Below are positions 41,146-50,319 of a DNA stretch of 64,000 nucleotides, piece after piece (the stretch's first letter is position 1; each line of letters opens with the position of its first letter). Both the position numbers and the translations under genes were made by a program. The stretch comes from Halobaculum gomorrense (lineage in GTDB: Archaea > Halobacteriota > Halobacteria > Halobacteriales > Haloferacaceae), in contig NZ_FQWV01000002.1 in assembly GCF_900129775.1 (NCBI RefSeq), positions 310,001 through 374,000 of the forward strand. Reading direction: 5' to 3'. Below the pieces are notes generated by a model. The model did not search any database. It worked only from the letters and a program-made list of their open reading frames with translations, and had not been told where the DNA came from.

Positions 41146-42417
41146 ATGAGCCACGACCGCACGCGCGCCGGATTCAAAGACCGGACCCGGGTCGCCGATG
41201 CACGCGAGCGACTGCTCTCGGTCGCCGACCCGCACGGCCGCACCGAGACGGTCCCGCTGACGGCCGCCGACGGGCGCGCCGTCGCCGAGGCGACGACGGC
41301 GCCGACGCCGGTGCCAGGGTACGACCGCGCCGCGATGGACGGCTGGGCCGTCCGCGCCGAGGACACGTTCGGCGCCTCCACCCGCTCGCCAGCCGTCCTG
41401 TTCGCCGAGGACGAGGAGGCCGGCCCCGAGGGCGCCGTCCGCGTCCACACCGGGAGTGAGCTCCCGCCGGGGGCGAACGCGGTGGTCAAAATCGAACGCG
41501 CCGACGAGGTGGGCGACGAGGTGGAGGTGTTCGACGCCGTCGCCGAGGGGGAGAACGTCGGCCCGACCGGCGAGGACGTGGCCGAGGGGCAGACGCTGTA
41601 CGAGCCGCCGCACCGCCTCCGCCCCTCGGACCTGGGACTGCTGAAGTCGGTCGGCACGGACGAGGTCGCGGTCGCCGAGCGTCCCGGCGTCTCGGTGATC
41701 CCGACCGGTGAGGAGCTGGTGCAGGCCGACCCCGACCCCGGCGAGGTCATCGAGACCAACGGCCTCACGGTCTCTCGACTCGCCGAGCGCTGGGGCGCCG
41801 ACGCCACCTACCGCGACATCGTCACCGACGACGAGGACGCCCTCCGCGAGGCCGTCGAGCGCGACCTCGACCACGACGCGATCGTCACCACCGGGGGATC
41901 CTCCGTCGGCGAGCGGGACCTGATCCCCGAGGTGATCGACGAGATCGGCGAGGTGCTGGTCCACGGCGTCGCCCTCAAGCCGGGCCACCCCGTCGCGCTG
42001 GGCGTCGTCGAGGAGACGCCCGTGATCATGCTGCCGGGCTATCCCGTCGCGTGCATCGTCAATGCCGTCCAGTTCCTCCGTCCCGTGGTCCGGGAACTCG
42101 GCTCGCTCCCGCACGACCCGCACCCGACGCGGCGGGCGACGCTGACGCGGAAGGTGTCCTCCGAGCCGGGTGTGCGGACGTTCGCCCGGGTGAAACTGGA
42201 CCCGACCGACGGCCGCGGCGCCGACACGGACGGGGCGAGCGATATCGCCCGCGACGGCGACGGGCCCGCATTCGAGGCCACCCCGACGCGCGCCTCCGGG
42301 TCGGGGATGCTCTCGTCAGTCGCGCTGGCGGACGGCTGGGTCGTCGTCCCCGAGTCCCGGGAGGGACTCGACGCCGGCGAGGCCGTCGACGTGGAGCTGT
42401 GGGAGGTGACCGAATGA
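41146..42417 (+). CDS. moeA: Molybdopterin molybdenumtransferase MoeA (first copy)
   Basis: MoeA inserts molybdate (or tungstate) into adenylylated molybdopterin. This 423-residue protein shows the usual domains: the N-terminal linker, YDRAAMDGWAVRAEDT (about residues 65-80), the MoaB-like domain with VIPTGEEL and TTGGSSVGERD, then LKPGHPVALG and LPGYPVACIV, and the C-terminal barrel. The start is ATG 41146. It overlaps the second moeA by 4 bases (ATGA at 42414). Two MoeA proteins in archaea are thought to divide work between Mo and W or between insertion steps. Confidence 0.93.
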   Translation: MSHDRTRAGFKDRTRVADARERLLSVADPHGRTETVPLTAADGRAVAEATTAPTPVPGYDRAAMDGWAVRAEDTFGASTRSPAVLFAEDEEAGPEGAVRVHTGSELPPGANAVVKIERADEVGDEVEVFDAVAEGENVGPTGEDVAEGQTLYEPPHRLRPSDLGLLKSVGTDEVAVAERPGVSVIPTGEELVQADPDPGEVIETNGLTVSRLAERWGADATYRDIVTDDEDALREAVERDLDHDAIVTTGGSSVGERDLIPEVIDEIGEVLVHGVALKPGHPVALGVVEETPVIMLPGYPVACIVNAVQFLRPVVRELGSLPHDPHPTRRATLTRKVSSEPGVRTFARVKLDPTDGRGADTDGASDIARDGDGPAFEATPTRASGSGMLSSVALADGWVVVPESREGLDAGEAVDVELWEVTE

Positions 42418-44363
42418 GCGACCGCCGGGAGTTCCGCGACCTCGCGGAGCCCGAGGAGGCCCGCGAGGCGATCGCCTCGCTCGATCTGGCGCCCGACCCG
42501 GAGACGGTCCCCCTGGAGGAGGCTCGCGGCCGCGTGCTCGCCGAGCGCGTCGACGCCGACTTGGACGTGCCCGGCTTCGACCGCGCGTCGATGGACGGCT
42601 ACGCGGTGCGTGCGCGCGACACCTTCGGCGCTGACGAGGCCGACCCCGCGACGCTGGAGCTGGTCGGTGCGGTCCACGCCGGCGCCGAACCCGACGTGAC
42701 CGTCGAGCGGGGCACCTGCGCCGAGATCTCTACTGGAGCGGTCATGCCCGACGGCGCGGATGCGGTCGTGATGGTTGAGCGGACCAGCGAGGTGGTCGCC
42801 GACGGCGAGGAGGACGCGGCCGCAGACGCGATCGCGATCCGTACCTCTGTCGCGCCCGGTGATCACGTCATGTTCGCGGGCGCCGACATCGCCGCCGGCG
42901 GCCGCGCGCTCGGGCCGGGCACGGAGGTCACGCCCCGCGAGATCGGCCTGCTGTCGGCGCTCGGCGTCGACGAGGTGCCGGTCCGCGGGAAGCCGACGGT
43001 CGGCATCGTCTCTACGGGCGACGAGCTCGTCCGGCCCGGGGAGGACCTCCACAGCGAGCGCGGACAGATCTACGACGTGAACAGCTACACCATCGCCGCG
43101 GGCGTCGAGGAGGCCGGCGGCGAGGCCGTCCTCTATCCACACGCCGGCGACGACTACGACGAGATGGAGCGCCTGCTCGTCGAGGCCAGCGAGGAGTGCG
43201 ATCTGGTGCTCTCCTCGGGGTCGACCTCCGCCTCCGCCGTCGACGTGATCTACCGCGTCATCGAGGACAGGGGGGAGCTCCTGCTCCACGGCGTCTCGGT
43301 CAAGCCGGGGAAGCCGATGCTCGTCGGCGGAGTTGGCGACTCGGCGTACGTCGGCCTCCCGGGGTACCCCGTCTCGGCGCTGACTATTTTCCGCACGTTC
43401 GTCGCGCCCGCGATACGCCGGGCTGCGGGCAAGCCGGAGCCGCGCACCGCGACGGTGAGCGGTCGGATGGCCCAGCAGGAGCGCTACTCGGAGGGACGCA
43501 TGCGACTGATGCCCGCGGGGCTGACGGAGGACGGTTCGGAGGACACGCTCGTGTACCCCGTCGACAAGGGGTCGGGCGCGACGACGAGCCTCGTCGAAGC
43601 CGACGGCGTCGTCGTCGTCCACCCGGACACCGAATACCTCGCCGCGGGCGAGGAGGTGGAGGTGCAGTTGTTCTCCCCGGAGGTGCGCGCGCCGACGCTG
43701 TTCGCCGTCGGTGAGGACGACCCCGCGCTCTCGCGCCTGCTCGACCGCGTCGACCGACCGCGCTATCTCGCGATCGGGTCCCGGGAGGGGCTGCGACGCC
43801 TGCGCGACGGCGTCCCCGACGCGGCCGTCGTCGCGGGCGATCCGGACCGCGACCCGGTCGCGTCGCTCGACCCCACCGGCGACGAGGAGGCGGTCCCCGC
43901 CGAGCCGATCGGCGAGTGGACGCGCGAGTGGGGGCTGATCGTCCCCGCCGGCAACCCTGAGGACGTGACCGGGCTCGCGGACTTGATCGACCGCGACCTC
44001 CGGTTCGTGAACCGCGACGGCAACGCGGGACTGCGGACCACGCTCGCGAACGCGCTGGCGGACGTGGCCGGAGAGCGCGGGACGACGCGCCGGGCGGTGA
44101 CCGAGGCGATCGACGGGTTCGAGCGCGCGGTGCGCGCCCACGAGTCGCCGGCGCGGCGCGTGCTCGCCGGCGACGCGGACGCGGGGCTCGGCCTCCGGGC
44201 AACGGCCGAGCGACTTGACACCGGGTTCGTCCCGCTGGGCACCCAGCCGGTCCGCACGTACGCGAACCCCGACCGCGGCGACAAGCCCGGCGTCGTCGCG
44301 CTGCGCGAGGCGATCGACGAGGGAGACGACGTGTTCGACGCGCTCGCGGGCTACGGGCGCTGA
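42414..44363 (+). CDS. moeA: MoeA fused to a periplasmic-binding-like domain (second copy)
   Basis: A 649-residue protein. Residues 1-410 are a complete MoeA (FDRASMDGYAVRARDT, VSTGDELVRPGE, LSSGSTSASAVDV, VKPGKPMLVGGV, GLPGYPVSALTIF). Residues 425-649 form a PBP-II/LysR-substrate-like domain (YLAIGSREGLRRLRDGVPDA, WGLIVPAGNPEDV, RFVNRDGNAGLRT). This fusion is known in archaea and bacteria and is thought to bind the molybdate- or cofactor-related ligand. The ATG overlaps the end of the first moeA, so the two are co-translated. Confidence 0.92.
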   Translation: MSDRREFRDLAEPEEAREAIASLDLAPDPETVPLEEARGRVLAERVDADLDVPGFDRASMDGYAVRARDTFGADEADPATLELVGAVHAGAEPDVTVERGTCAEISTGAVMPDGADAVVMVERTSEVVADGEEDAAADAIAIRTSVAPGDHVMFAGADIAAGGRALGPGTEVTPREIGLLSALGVDEVPVRGKPTVGIVSTGDELVRPGEDLHSERGQIYDVNSYTIAAGVEEAGGEAVLYPHAGDDYDEMERLLVEASEECDLVLSSGSTSASAVDVIYRVIEDRGELLLHGVSVKPGKPMLVGGVGDSAYVGLPGYPVSALTIFRTFVAPAIRRAAGKPEPRTATVSGRMAQQERYSEGRMRLMPAGLTEDGSEDTLVYPVDKGSGATTSLVEADGVVVVHPDTEYLAAGEEVEVQLFSPEVRAPTLFAVGEDDPALSRLLDRVDRPRYLAIGSREGLRRLRDGVPDAAVVAGDPDRDPVASLDPTGDEEAVPAEPIGEWTREWGLIVPAGNPEDVTGLADLIDRDLRFVNRDGNAGLRTTLANALADVAGERGTTRRAVTEAIDGFERAVRAHESPARRVLAGDADAGLGLRATAERLDTGFVPLGTQPVRTYANPDRGDKPGVVALREAIDEGDDVFDALAGYGR

Positions 44364-44433
44364 GTCGGTCGAACGAAAAGCGACGAGCCGCGGTCGATCG
44401 GTGGCGATGCAGTCGGACGGCGGCCCTGCGGCG

Positions 44434-45495
44434 TTACGGCGTCGGCGCGGCCTTCTGGAGGGCGGTCTCGGCGATGTTTCCGCCGTAGTCGGCCGAGCGA
44501 GAGACGGAGTCGACGATGAGCCCGAGCAGTTGCGCGCGGGCGGGGTCGAGATCGCGCAGCTGTTCGTCTATCTCGCGGGCGCGCTGATCGACACCCAGCA
44601 CCGCGCCGCGGGCGTCGTTCGCCTGCGTCGTCGCCTCGGCGCTGTCCTCGGCGAACAGCGCCTCCATCGCCAGGTCGACGACCTCGCGGGCGTCCTCGCC
44701 GAGCGCCTGCAGCGCCTCGATGAACTCCGCCGGGAGCACCTCCTGCACGCCTTCCTCCGGCGCCGGGACCGCTCCGCCCACCGCGTCGGCTTCCTCGCTC
44801 CCCAACAGTTCCAAGGAGAGGTGGGCGATCTTCGTCGCGTGGTCGGCGACCCGTTCGAGCTGTCGCGCGCTGGAGTGGTAGTCGAAGCACACCTCTCGCG
44901 AGAGGCCGATGTCCTCGGCGGCCTTCGGCGTGCGCAGCGTCGCGCGGAAGATGCGCGAGACGACCATGTACAGGCGATCGACGTCGTCGTCGCGCTGGAT
45001 CACGTCCAGCGCCATGTCCTCGTCGCCCTCGGTGAGCGCGTCGACGGCGTCCTCGAGCATCGAGACGGCGATGAGCCGCATCCGGGTGACGGCGTTGTGG
45101 ATCGACAGCTCCGAGGAGTCGAGCAGGTCGCGGATGACGACGCGGTCGCGCGTCTCCTCGAGCACCTCCAGCCCGACGAGGCTCTGGACAGAGTCGCGGA
45201 TGGTGCGGCGCTGGTCGTTCGTGATCCGGGGGGCCTCCAGCGCGATGATGTCGAAGCCGGAGACGTACATCGTCATCACCGCGCGAGTGAGCTGATCGCC
45301 GGAGAGGTCGGCGATCTCGAGGGTTCCCTCCGTGCGCTCCTCCTCGCTCACCGGCGTGAGAAACAGGGAGTCGCCCTCGGGGTAGAACTCGACCTCGGTC
45401 CCCGCGCTGACGCCGTTATCCGTCGCCCACTCTTTGGGGATCGATACCGTGTACGTCGATCCGCCGGTCACCTGCACTTTCCGTGTCTCGACCAT
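44434..45495 (-). CDS. AbrB-PhoU fusion regulator
   Basis: A 353-residue protein joining a SpoVT/AbrB DNA-binding domain (residues 1-50: KVQVTGGSTYTVSIPKEWAT, SAGTEVEFYPEGDSLFL) to two PhoU-type helical bundles (about 80-345, with HATKIAHLSLELL). Haloarchaea use such proteins as phosphate-uptake regulators. I start at ATG 45495; a TATA-like AAGTATATAG lies about 45 bases upstream on the minus strand. A plain PhoU gene lies 5 kb further right, but the phosphate transporter is not in this window. Confidence 0.88.
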   Translation of the reverse strand: MVETRKVQVTGGSTYTVSIPKEWATDNGVSAGTEVEFYPEGDSLFLTPVSEEERTEGTLEIADLSGDQLTRAVMTMYVSGFDIIALEAPRITNDQRRTIRDSVQSLVGLEVLEETRDRVVIRDLLDSSELSIHNAVTRMRLIAVSMLEDAVDALTEGDEDMALDVIQRDDDVDRLYMVVSRIFRATLRTPKAAEDIGLSREVCFDYHSSARQLERVADHATKIAHLSLELLGSEEADAVGGAVPAPEEGVQEVLPAEFIEALQALGEDAREVVDLAMEALFAEDSAEATTQANDARGAVLGVDQRAREIDEQLRDLDPARAQLLGLIVDSVSRSADYGGNIAETALQKAAPTP

Positions 45496-45752
45496 CGTCT
45501 CCGGATCGGCGCGTACGGATGTTAAATCTGCTGATGATCTATATACTTGAATTAAGAGAGCGCGATAGCGACCGCTCACTGCGCGTGCGCGGCCGACAGA
45601 TAACCCTTTAGAGTCGACGAATACAGGCACCTGCCTGGGAGGAACACGGATAGCTCCCGGTTACCGCTCGTCCAATGGTGGTAAATAGGACTATATACTT
45701 ATATTTTCTAAACCGATCGGACGCCGCGCGACCCGCCGGCGTGCGGTGGCGG

Positions 45753-45914
45753 CTACGGTTCTCCGTGATCCCGCTGGGTCGCCGCGTCGGAATCGTCGTC
45801 GACGAAGCCCTCGAGTTTGCCCGCGGCGGCGACGAGTCGCCCGAGGAGCGCGTCGATCAGCCACAGGACGATCGCTCCGCCGAGCGAGATCGCGAGCAGA
45901 GTGGGGAGATCCAC
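45753..45914 (-). CDS. 53-residue single-span membrane protein
   Basis: A short frame missed by length limits: GTG 45914 to TAG 45753. It encodes DLPTLLAISLGGAIVLWLID, one membrane helix, followed by LLGRLVAAAGKLEGFVDDDS and an acidic tail. Codon use is typical of the chromosome. The neighbouring plus-strand frame is Arg-rich and unlikely. The surrounding region 45496-46150 otherwise holds AT-rich promoter-like patches (for example TATATACTTATATTTT at about 45701). Confidence 0.5.
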   Translation of the reverse strand: MDLPTLLAISLGGAIVLWLIDALLGRLVAAAGKLEGFVDDDSDAATQRDHGEP

Positions 45915-46151
45915 GATCGAGCGCGTGTACCACGGGGACCGAGGTGAACGTTGATATGTGCCCTCTGGACCGCTCGGTAGCGGTGTTCGGTTCCGCGCGT
46001 CAGCGCGTGCGGGCGTCTCCCACGCGAGTGGTTAATATCGGTACATATCGATATAAAGCTGACAGTTCGCTATTGCTCGCCGCGTACCGATCGTACACGA
46101 ACATACCGCTCATAGCAACGTCCTTTGAACAACCCTCCGTGAAACCACGTG

Positions 46152-46745
46152 ATGTCAGGTGCAAGCACTCGGGCGGAGACTGGATTCAGGAGCGATTTCG
46201 ACTTCACCACGTTGATCACCCTCGCGGGGATGACCGCGGTCATCTTCCTCGGCGGGCTGTTCATCACCGAGGCGGTCGGGGAGATCCCCCCGGACATCGA
46301 TTTCAAGCCGTTCTTCATCGTGTACGCCATCATGTTCTTCGTCCCGTGGGGCACGCCGACCATCTCGGTCGCGGTCGGCGGCGGCCTCGGCGAAGCCATC
46401 GGTGACGTGATCGAGGGGTACGAGGTCGACGACCCCTTCGGGCTGGCCGGCTACGTCGTCGGCTTCACCGTCGCCGGCTACCTGATGAAGGACGCCGAGG
46501 GCGATGACTACGTCACGCTCTCGATCGCGGCGGTCGTGGGCGCGCTTGTTCAGATCCTCATCGAGGGGCTCGGCATCCTCGTCATCTCGGGCGAGTCACT
46601 CTCGGTGTACGCGACCGTCGTCGCCGGCAACACCGTCACCCACGGCATCGTCCTCGGGCTCATCCCGCTCATCCCGACGGTCGCGGCCCTCGAGGGACGC
46701 GTCGAGCGGTTCATGGGCGAGGCGGCGAAGTCGACCGCCGACTGA
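46152..46745 (+). CDS. ECF-transporter substrate-binding (S) component, 197 aa
   Basis: A membrane protein with six likely helices (for example ITLAGMTAVIFLGGLFI, FIVYAIMFFVPWGT, VVGALVQILIEGLGILVI, GNTVTHGIVLGLIPLIPTV). It stands directly before genes for a fused ECF ATPase and an EcfT protein, so it should be the substrate-specific part of a group-I ECF importer for a vitamin, cobalt/nickel or similar solute. The substrate cannot be read from the sequence. ATG 46152 or the GTG just before it may be the start. A 12-bp hairpin separates it from the ATPase gene. Confidence 0.75.
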   Translation: MSGASTRAETGFRSDFDFTTLITLAGMTAVIFLGGLFITEAVGEIPPDIDFKPFFIVYAIMFFVPWGTPTISVAVGGGLGEAIGDVIEGYEVDDPFGLAGYVVGFTVAGYLMKDAEGDDYVTLSIAAVVGALVQILIEGLGILVISGESLSVYATVVAGNTVTHGIVLGLIPLIPTVAALEGRVERFMGEAAKSTAD

Positions 46746-46816
46746 TCTGACTGTCGGACCCGGACGACCGACCACCCTCCATCACCGAGCCATCACACGA
46801 AATCACCACCCGCCGT

Positions 46817-46843
46817 CCGCGTGGCGCGGAACGCGCCACGCGG
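46817..46843. terminator. Perfect 12-bp hairpin with GAA loop between S-component and ATPase genes
   Basis: CCGCGTGGCGCG (46817-46828) pairs fully with CGCGCCACGCGG (46832-46843) around a 3-base GAA loop. It lies 71 bases after the S-component stop and 28 bases before the ATPase gene. It could lower transcription into the ATPase/T genes so that S is made in excess, or protect the upstream mRNA end. Similar 3-base-loop hairpins occur at 51007-51547. Confidence 0.5.
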
Positions 46844-46870
46844 CTGCCCTCTCGTTCATACGACCCACCC

Positions 46871-48688
46871 ATGATCCACGCTGCGGACCTCAGATTACAG
46901 TACCCGACGAGAAGCGATCCGACCCTACAGGGCGTCTCGTTCACCGTCGACGACGGCGAGACGCTCGGCGTCGTCGGCGCCGTGGAGTCGGGCAAGACCT
47001 CGCTCTCGATGGCGCTCGCCGGCTTCGCGCCCACCGTGACCGGCGGAACCCTCGATGGCGAGTTGCAGGTCGCGGGAGCCGACCCGCGCGAGGACGACGA
47101 CGACACCCGCCTCGGCATGGTGTTCGAAGACTACAGCTCTCAGCTGACACAGGTCCACGTCGTCGACGAGGTGATGGTCCCGCTGCTCTCGCGGGGGCTC
47201 GGCCGTGAGGCCGCCCGCGAGCGCGCGAGCGAGGTCCTCGATCGGGTTCGCCTGTCCGGCTACGAGGACCGCCGCACCTGGGAGCTGTCGGGCGGCGAAC
47301 AGCAGCGCGTCGCCATCGCGGCCGCCCTCGCGATGGACGCCGAGGCGCTCGTGTTCGACACGGCCACGCGCGCGCTTGACCCCGCGGGGCGCGAGGAGGT
47401 GTCGAACATCGTCTCATCGCTGCGCGGGGAGAAGCCGCTGGTGTTGACGGTGACGGACCCGGCGGAACTGGTCGGCCTGTGCGACCGCGTGCTCGTGTTG
47501 AACGACGGCGAGCGCGAGGCGTTCGGCCCGGCCGAGGAGATCCTCAGAGACGCGGACCTCCTCGACCGCGTCGGCGTGCGGCCGCCGACGCCGCTGCGGG
47601 CGGCGCGCCGGCTCGGCATGGACGCCTCGCCGATCACCGTCGGCGAGTTCTCGAACGCCGTCGCCGACGGCGCGCGGATGAGCCGGGGACTGACGGACAC
47701 GGGAACGAGCGAGCTGTCGGTGGAGGGAGCGTCCGGGAGCGACACCGACCTGATCGACGGTCCGGAGGCGAACGAAGCGGAGCCGACGAAACCCGCGGTC
47801 GACGGCGGCGCGACGGCAGACGGGGGCGAGAAGCCGCTGTTGTCAGTCGAGGACCTCCGGTTCAGCTACCGCGAGGAGCCCGCGATCGACGGGATCGACC
47901 TCTCGGTGGAGGCCGGCGAGGTCCACGCGCTGGTGGGCGGCAACGGCGCCGGCAAGAGCACGCTCGTGGAACTGATCGTCGGCCTGCTTGACCCCGACGA
48001 GGGGGAGATCCGGATCGACGGCGAGCCGACCGCGGGGCGGACGGCGGCGGCGGTCGGCGAGACGGTCGCGCTGTCGTTCCAGAACCCCGACGAACAGCTG
48101 AGCAAGCGGACCGTCGAGGAGGAGATCCGGTTCCCGCTGGAGGAGCGGCAGTACGACCGCGGCTGGCTCCCGTTCGGCGGCGAGCAGCGCTACGACGACT
48201 CCTACATCGACGAGCGCGTCGAGGCAGCCCGCGAGCGGACCGGTCTCGGCGAGGACCTCCTCGACGAGGACCCGACGTTCCTCCCGCAGGGGTACCGCCG
48301 GCTCGCGGCGATCGCCTCGGCGATCGCGCCGGACCCGGACGTGGTGATCCTCGACGAACCGGCCGCCGGGCTCGACGCCGAGGGGTACGACCTGATGGAG
48401 GAGGCGATCGCCCACCTCGCGGACGACGGGAAGGCGGTCTTGGTGATCGAACACGACATGGACTTCGTCAGCGAGGTCTCTGACCGGGTGACGCTGCTGA
48501 GCGACGGGACCGTGGCCGCCCGCGGACCCCCGTCGACGGTGTTCGACGCCTCCCGGTGGGACGAGCTCCGTGCCGAGCACATCAGACCACCCCGGGCCGC
48601 CGAGCTCGCCGAGTGTCTCGACGTCCGCGCGCTCACGCTCGACTCGCTCGTCGACCGGGCCGGCGGCGCGATGGAGGTGCACGAATGA
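46871..48688 (+). CDS. Fused EcfA-EcfA' ATPase of an ECF transporter
   Basis: A 605-residue chain with two ABC domains that power the importer. Domain 1 has Walker A GAVESGKTS (36-44) and a good signature LSGGEQQR (139-146), but its Walker B reads LVFDTATRALD, so the catalytic Glu is replaced by Thr. Domain 2 has Walker A VGGNGAGKST (about 357-366) and Walker B VILDEPAAGLD (about 491-501), but its signature is LPQGYRR instead of LSGGQ. An acidic linker (about 270-320) joins them. The working site would combine domain 2 Walker motifs with the domain 1 signature. It overlaps the EcfT gene (ATGA at 48685). Confidence 0.9.
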   Translation: MIHAADLRLQYPTRSDPTLQGVSFTVDDGETLGVVGAVESGKTSLSMALAGFAPTVTGGTLDGELQVAGADPREDDDDTRLGMVFEDYSSQLTQVHVVDEVMVPLLSRGLGREAARERASEVLDRVRLSGYEDRRTWELSGGEQQRVAIAAALAMDAEALVFDTATRALDPAGREEVSNIVSSLRGEKPLVLTVTDPAELVGLCDRVLVLNDGEREAFGPAEEILRDADLLDRVGVRPPTPLRAARRLGMDASPITVGEFSNAVADGARMSRGLTDTGTSELSVEGASGSDTDLIDGPEANEAEPTKPAVDGGATADGGEKPLLSVEDLRFSYREEPAIDGIDLSVEAGEVHALVGGNGAGKSTLVELIVGLLDPDEGEIRIDGEPTAGRTAAAVGETVALSFQNPDEQLSKRTVEEEIRFPLEERQYDRGWLPFGGEQRYDDSYIDERVEAARERTGLGEDLLDEDPTFLPQGYRRLAAIASAIAPDPDVVILDEPAAGLDAEGYDLMEEAIAHLADDGKAVLVIEHDMDFVSEVSDRVTLLSDGTVAARGPPSTVFDASRWDELRAEHIRPPRAAELAECLDVRALTLDSLVDRAGGAMEVHE

Positions 48689-49464
48689 GATCCGTCCCCG
48701 TCGTCTACAACGACTACGACACGTTCCTCCACCGCCGCGACCCGCGGGTGAAGCTGCTCGCGTTCGCGGCGCTGGTGCTTTTCCTGTACGTCGCGCCGAC
48801 GTGGCACTGGATGATCGCCATGTTCGGCATCGGCGTCGGGCTCGCGATCGTCGCGCGTGTCAACCCCAAGTGGCTGCTCGCGCTCGCCGCCCTCCAGATC
48901 CCGAACATCCTGGGGTTCGTCGCCTTCCCGGCAATCGAGCGCGTGCTCGCGGGGAGGGGCGCCTTCGCGGGCGACTTCGGCTTCGGGCTGAAGCTGGCGT
49001 TCTCGTTCCCCGCCGCGCTGTTCGTCAGCGCGAGCCTGTTCACGACGATGCGCGAGACGGAGATCACCGACGGCCTCCGGGGACTGGGCGTCCCGGAGTT
49101 CGTCTGCTTCACCTTCGAGTACGCGTTCCTGCTGCTGTACACGGTCTTCGCCGATATCCTCCGGATCGCCGACGGGCTCAAACTCAAGGGCGTCGCCATC
49201 GAGACCCGCAACCCGCTGAGGATGGCCCGGAACCTGCCGAAGCTGGGGGTTCCGGCAATCATCACGGTGTTCCGTCGCTCGACCACGATGATGGCGGTGC
49301 TCCGGATGCGGGGGTACCCGCTCGACGACCTCCAGGAGTCGCGCACGCCGTTCAAGTTCGACTTCGGCGACGCCGCGCTGCTGGCGTTCGCGGTCGGCGT
49401 GCTCGCGGTCACGGCGGGCGTCAACTTCGGTCTCTGGCGGGTCCCCGTGCTCCCTGCCTCCTGA
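48685..49464 (+). CDS. EcfT transmembrane coupling protein
   Basis: A 259-residue membrane protein that joins the ATPases to the S component. It has the family start HRRDPRVKLLAFAALVLFLY, several further hydrophobic helices, and the coupling region with GLKLKGVAIETRNPLRMARN and RRSTTMMAVLRMRGYP; the Ala-Arg-Gly-type motifs of EcfT appear here as MRGYP. The start is ATG 48685, overlapping the ATPase gene. After its stop a pyrimidine-rich stretch (49480-49530) probably ends the operon. Confidence 0.9.
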   Translation: MRSVPVVYNDYDTFLHRRDPRVKLLAFAALVLFLYVAPTWHWMIAMFGIGVGLAIVARVNPKWLLALAALQIPNILGFVAFPAIERVLAGRGAFAGDFGFGLKLAFSFPAALFVSASLFTTMRETEITDGLRGLGVPEFVCFTFEYAFLLLYTVFADILRIADGLKLKGVAIETRNPLRMARNLPKLGVPAIITVFRRSTTMMAVLRMRGYPLDDLQESRTPFKFDFGDAALLAFAVGVLAVTAGVNFGLWRVPVLPAS

Positions 49465-49545
49465 TTCCCCCCGACACGTCTTCTCGCCTCATTTTCCTCT
49501 CTTCGCCTCGCCTCCTCTCGCCCTGAAACCGCGTCGACGCCGACG

Positions 49546-50004
49546 CTACGAAGAGTCGGTGTCCGCGACGACCGCCTCGTCGTCTTCCGTCCCGTCGACG
49601 GCTCCCGCCTCCGCGTCCGCGACGAGCGACCAGTCGTCCGGGAGGTACGCCGCGTGAAACAGTCGGTAGGCGATCAACAGCCCGCCCGTCGCGACCGCCA
49701 GCGCCCAGAACAGCCGGCCTTCTCCCGGGACCACCGATCCGGGGACGGCGACGACGAGAAACGTCGACAGCAGGAGCACGAACAGGGTCCAACTCGCGGC
49801 GAGGCGCGTCCGCGCCGTCGGCGTCAGCCGCGTCTCTCTGAGGCGGTCGATCCGAGCGACAGTGATGACGAGCATCGCGGCGACGACGAGTCCGATGCCG
49901 ACCCACGTGACCGGAGTCAGCGAGGCGAACAGTCCGATCGCGACGATCACCAACCCGACCGTCCGTGCCGTCGACACTCGGCGCAACAGCCGCTCGCGTT
50001 CCAT
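49546..50004 (-). CDS. Four-TM membrane protein, 152 aa
   Basis: Hydrophobic segments at about residues 13-30, 36-53, 74-95 and 102-120; the first arm is basic (RERLLRRVSTAR) and the C-terminal tail acidic (DAEAGAVDGTEDDEAVV). I start at ATG 50004. No family is recognised. It is convergent with ecfT and divergent from the small gene at 50123. Confidence 0.65.
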   Translation of the reverse strand: MERERLLRRVSTARTVGLVIVAIGLFASLTPVTWVGIGLVVAAMLVITVARIDRLRETRLTPTARTRLAASWTLFVLLLSTFLVVAVPGSVVPGEGRLFWALAVATGGLLIAYRLFHAAYLPDDWSLVADAEAGAVDGTEDDEAVVADTDSS

Positions 50005-50122
50005 TGTGGATTGCTCGCCCGACTGCACGGATAAGTGCTCCGGGAATCCGACGCTCACGGTCGTTCTCGCGCCCGATACTCGCCCCGTCAGACTCATACG
50101 TCTATGTACGCGAATTGATCAC

Positions 50123-50278
50123 ATGCTCGGATCCACACCCTCACCGATGCTCGACGCCGCAGCCCCCGTGATGGTCGCCTTCCTCGTGTTCGCCGGTCTC
50201 GCATTCGGCGATCGAGTCGCGGCCGTCGTCTCGTCCATCGACACCGACGAGTCGCTCACCGACTGGGAGTCACAGTAG
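50123..50278 (+). CDS. 51-residue single-span membrane protein
   Basis: One membrane helix (about residues 14-30: APVMVAFLVFAGLAFGDRVA) and a polar tail ending DTDESLTDWESQ. ATG 50123 follows an AT-richer stretch (ATACGTCTATGTACG) that may contain the promoter. It precedes phoU by 40 bases on the same strand. Function unknown. Confidence 0.5.
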   Translation: MLGSTPSPMLDAAAPVMVAFLVFAGLAFGDRVAAVVSSIDTDESLTDWESQ

Positions 50279-50319
50279 CAACGCAAACCCTTACCTCCCG
50301 GGACGCGGGAGTCGTGGGT

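Noticed and set aside
46020-46150. Possible riboswitch upstream of the ECF S-component gene (ATATCGGTACATATCGATAT)
   Set aside because: Only a short AT-rich partial palindrome is visible; no conserved cobalamin, TPP or other riboswitch core can be recognised.
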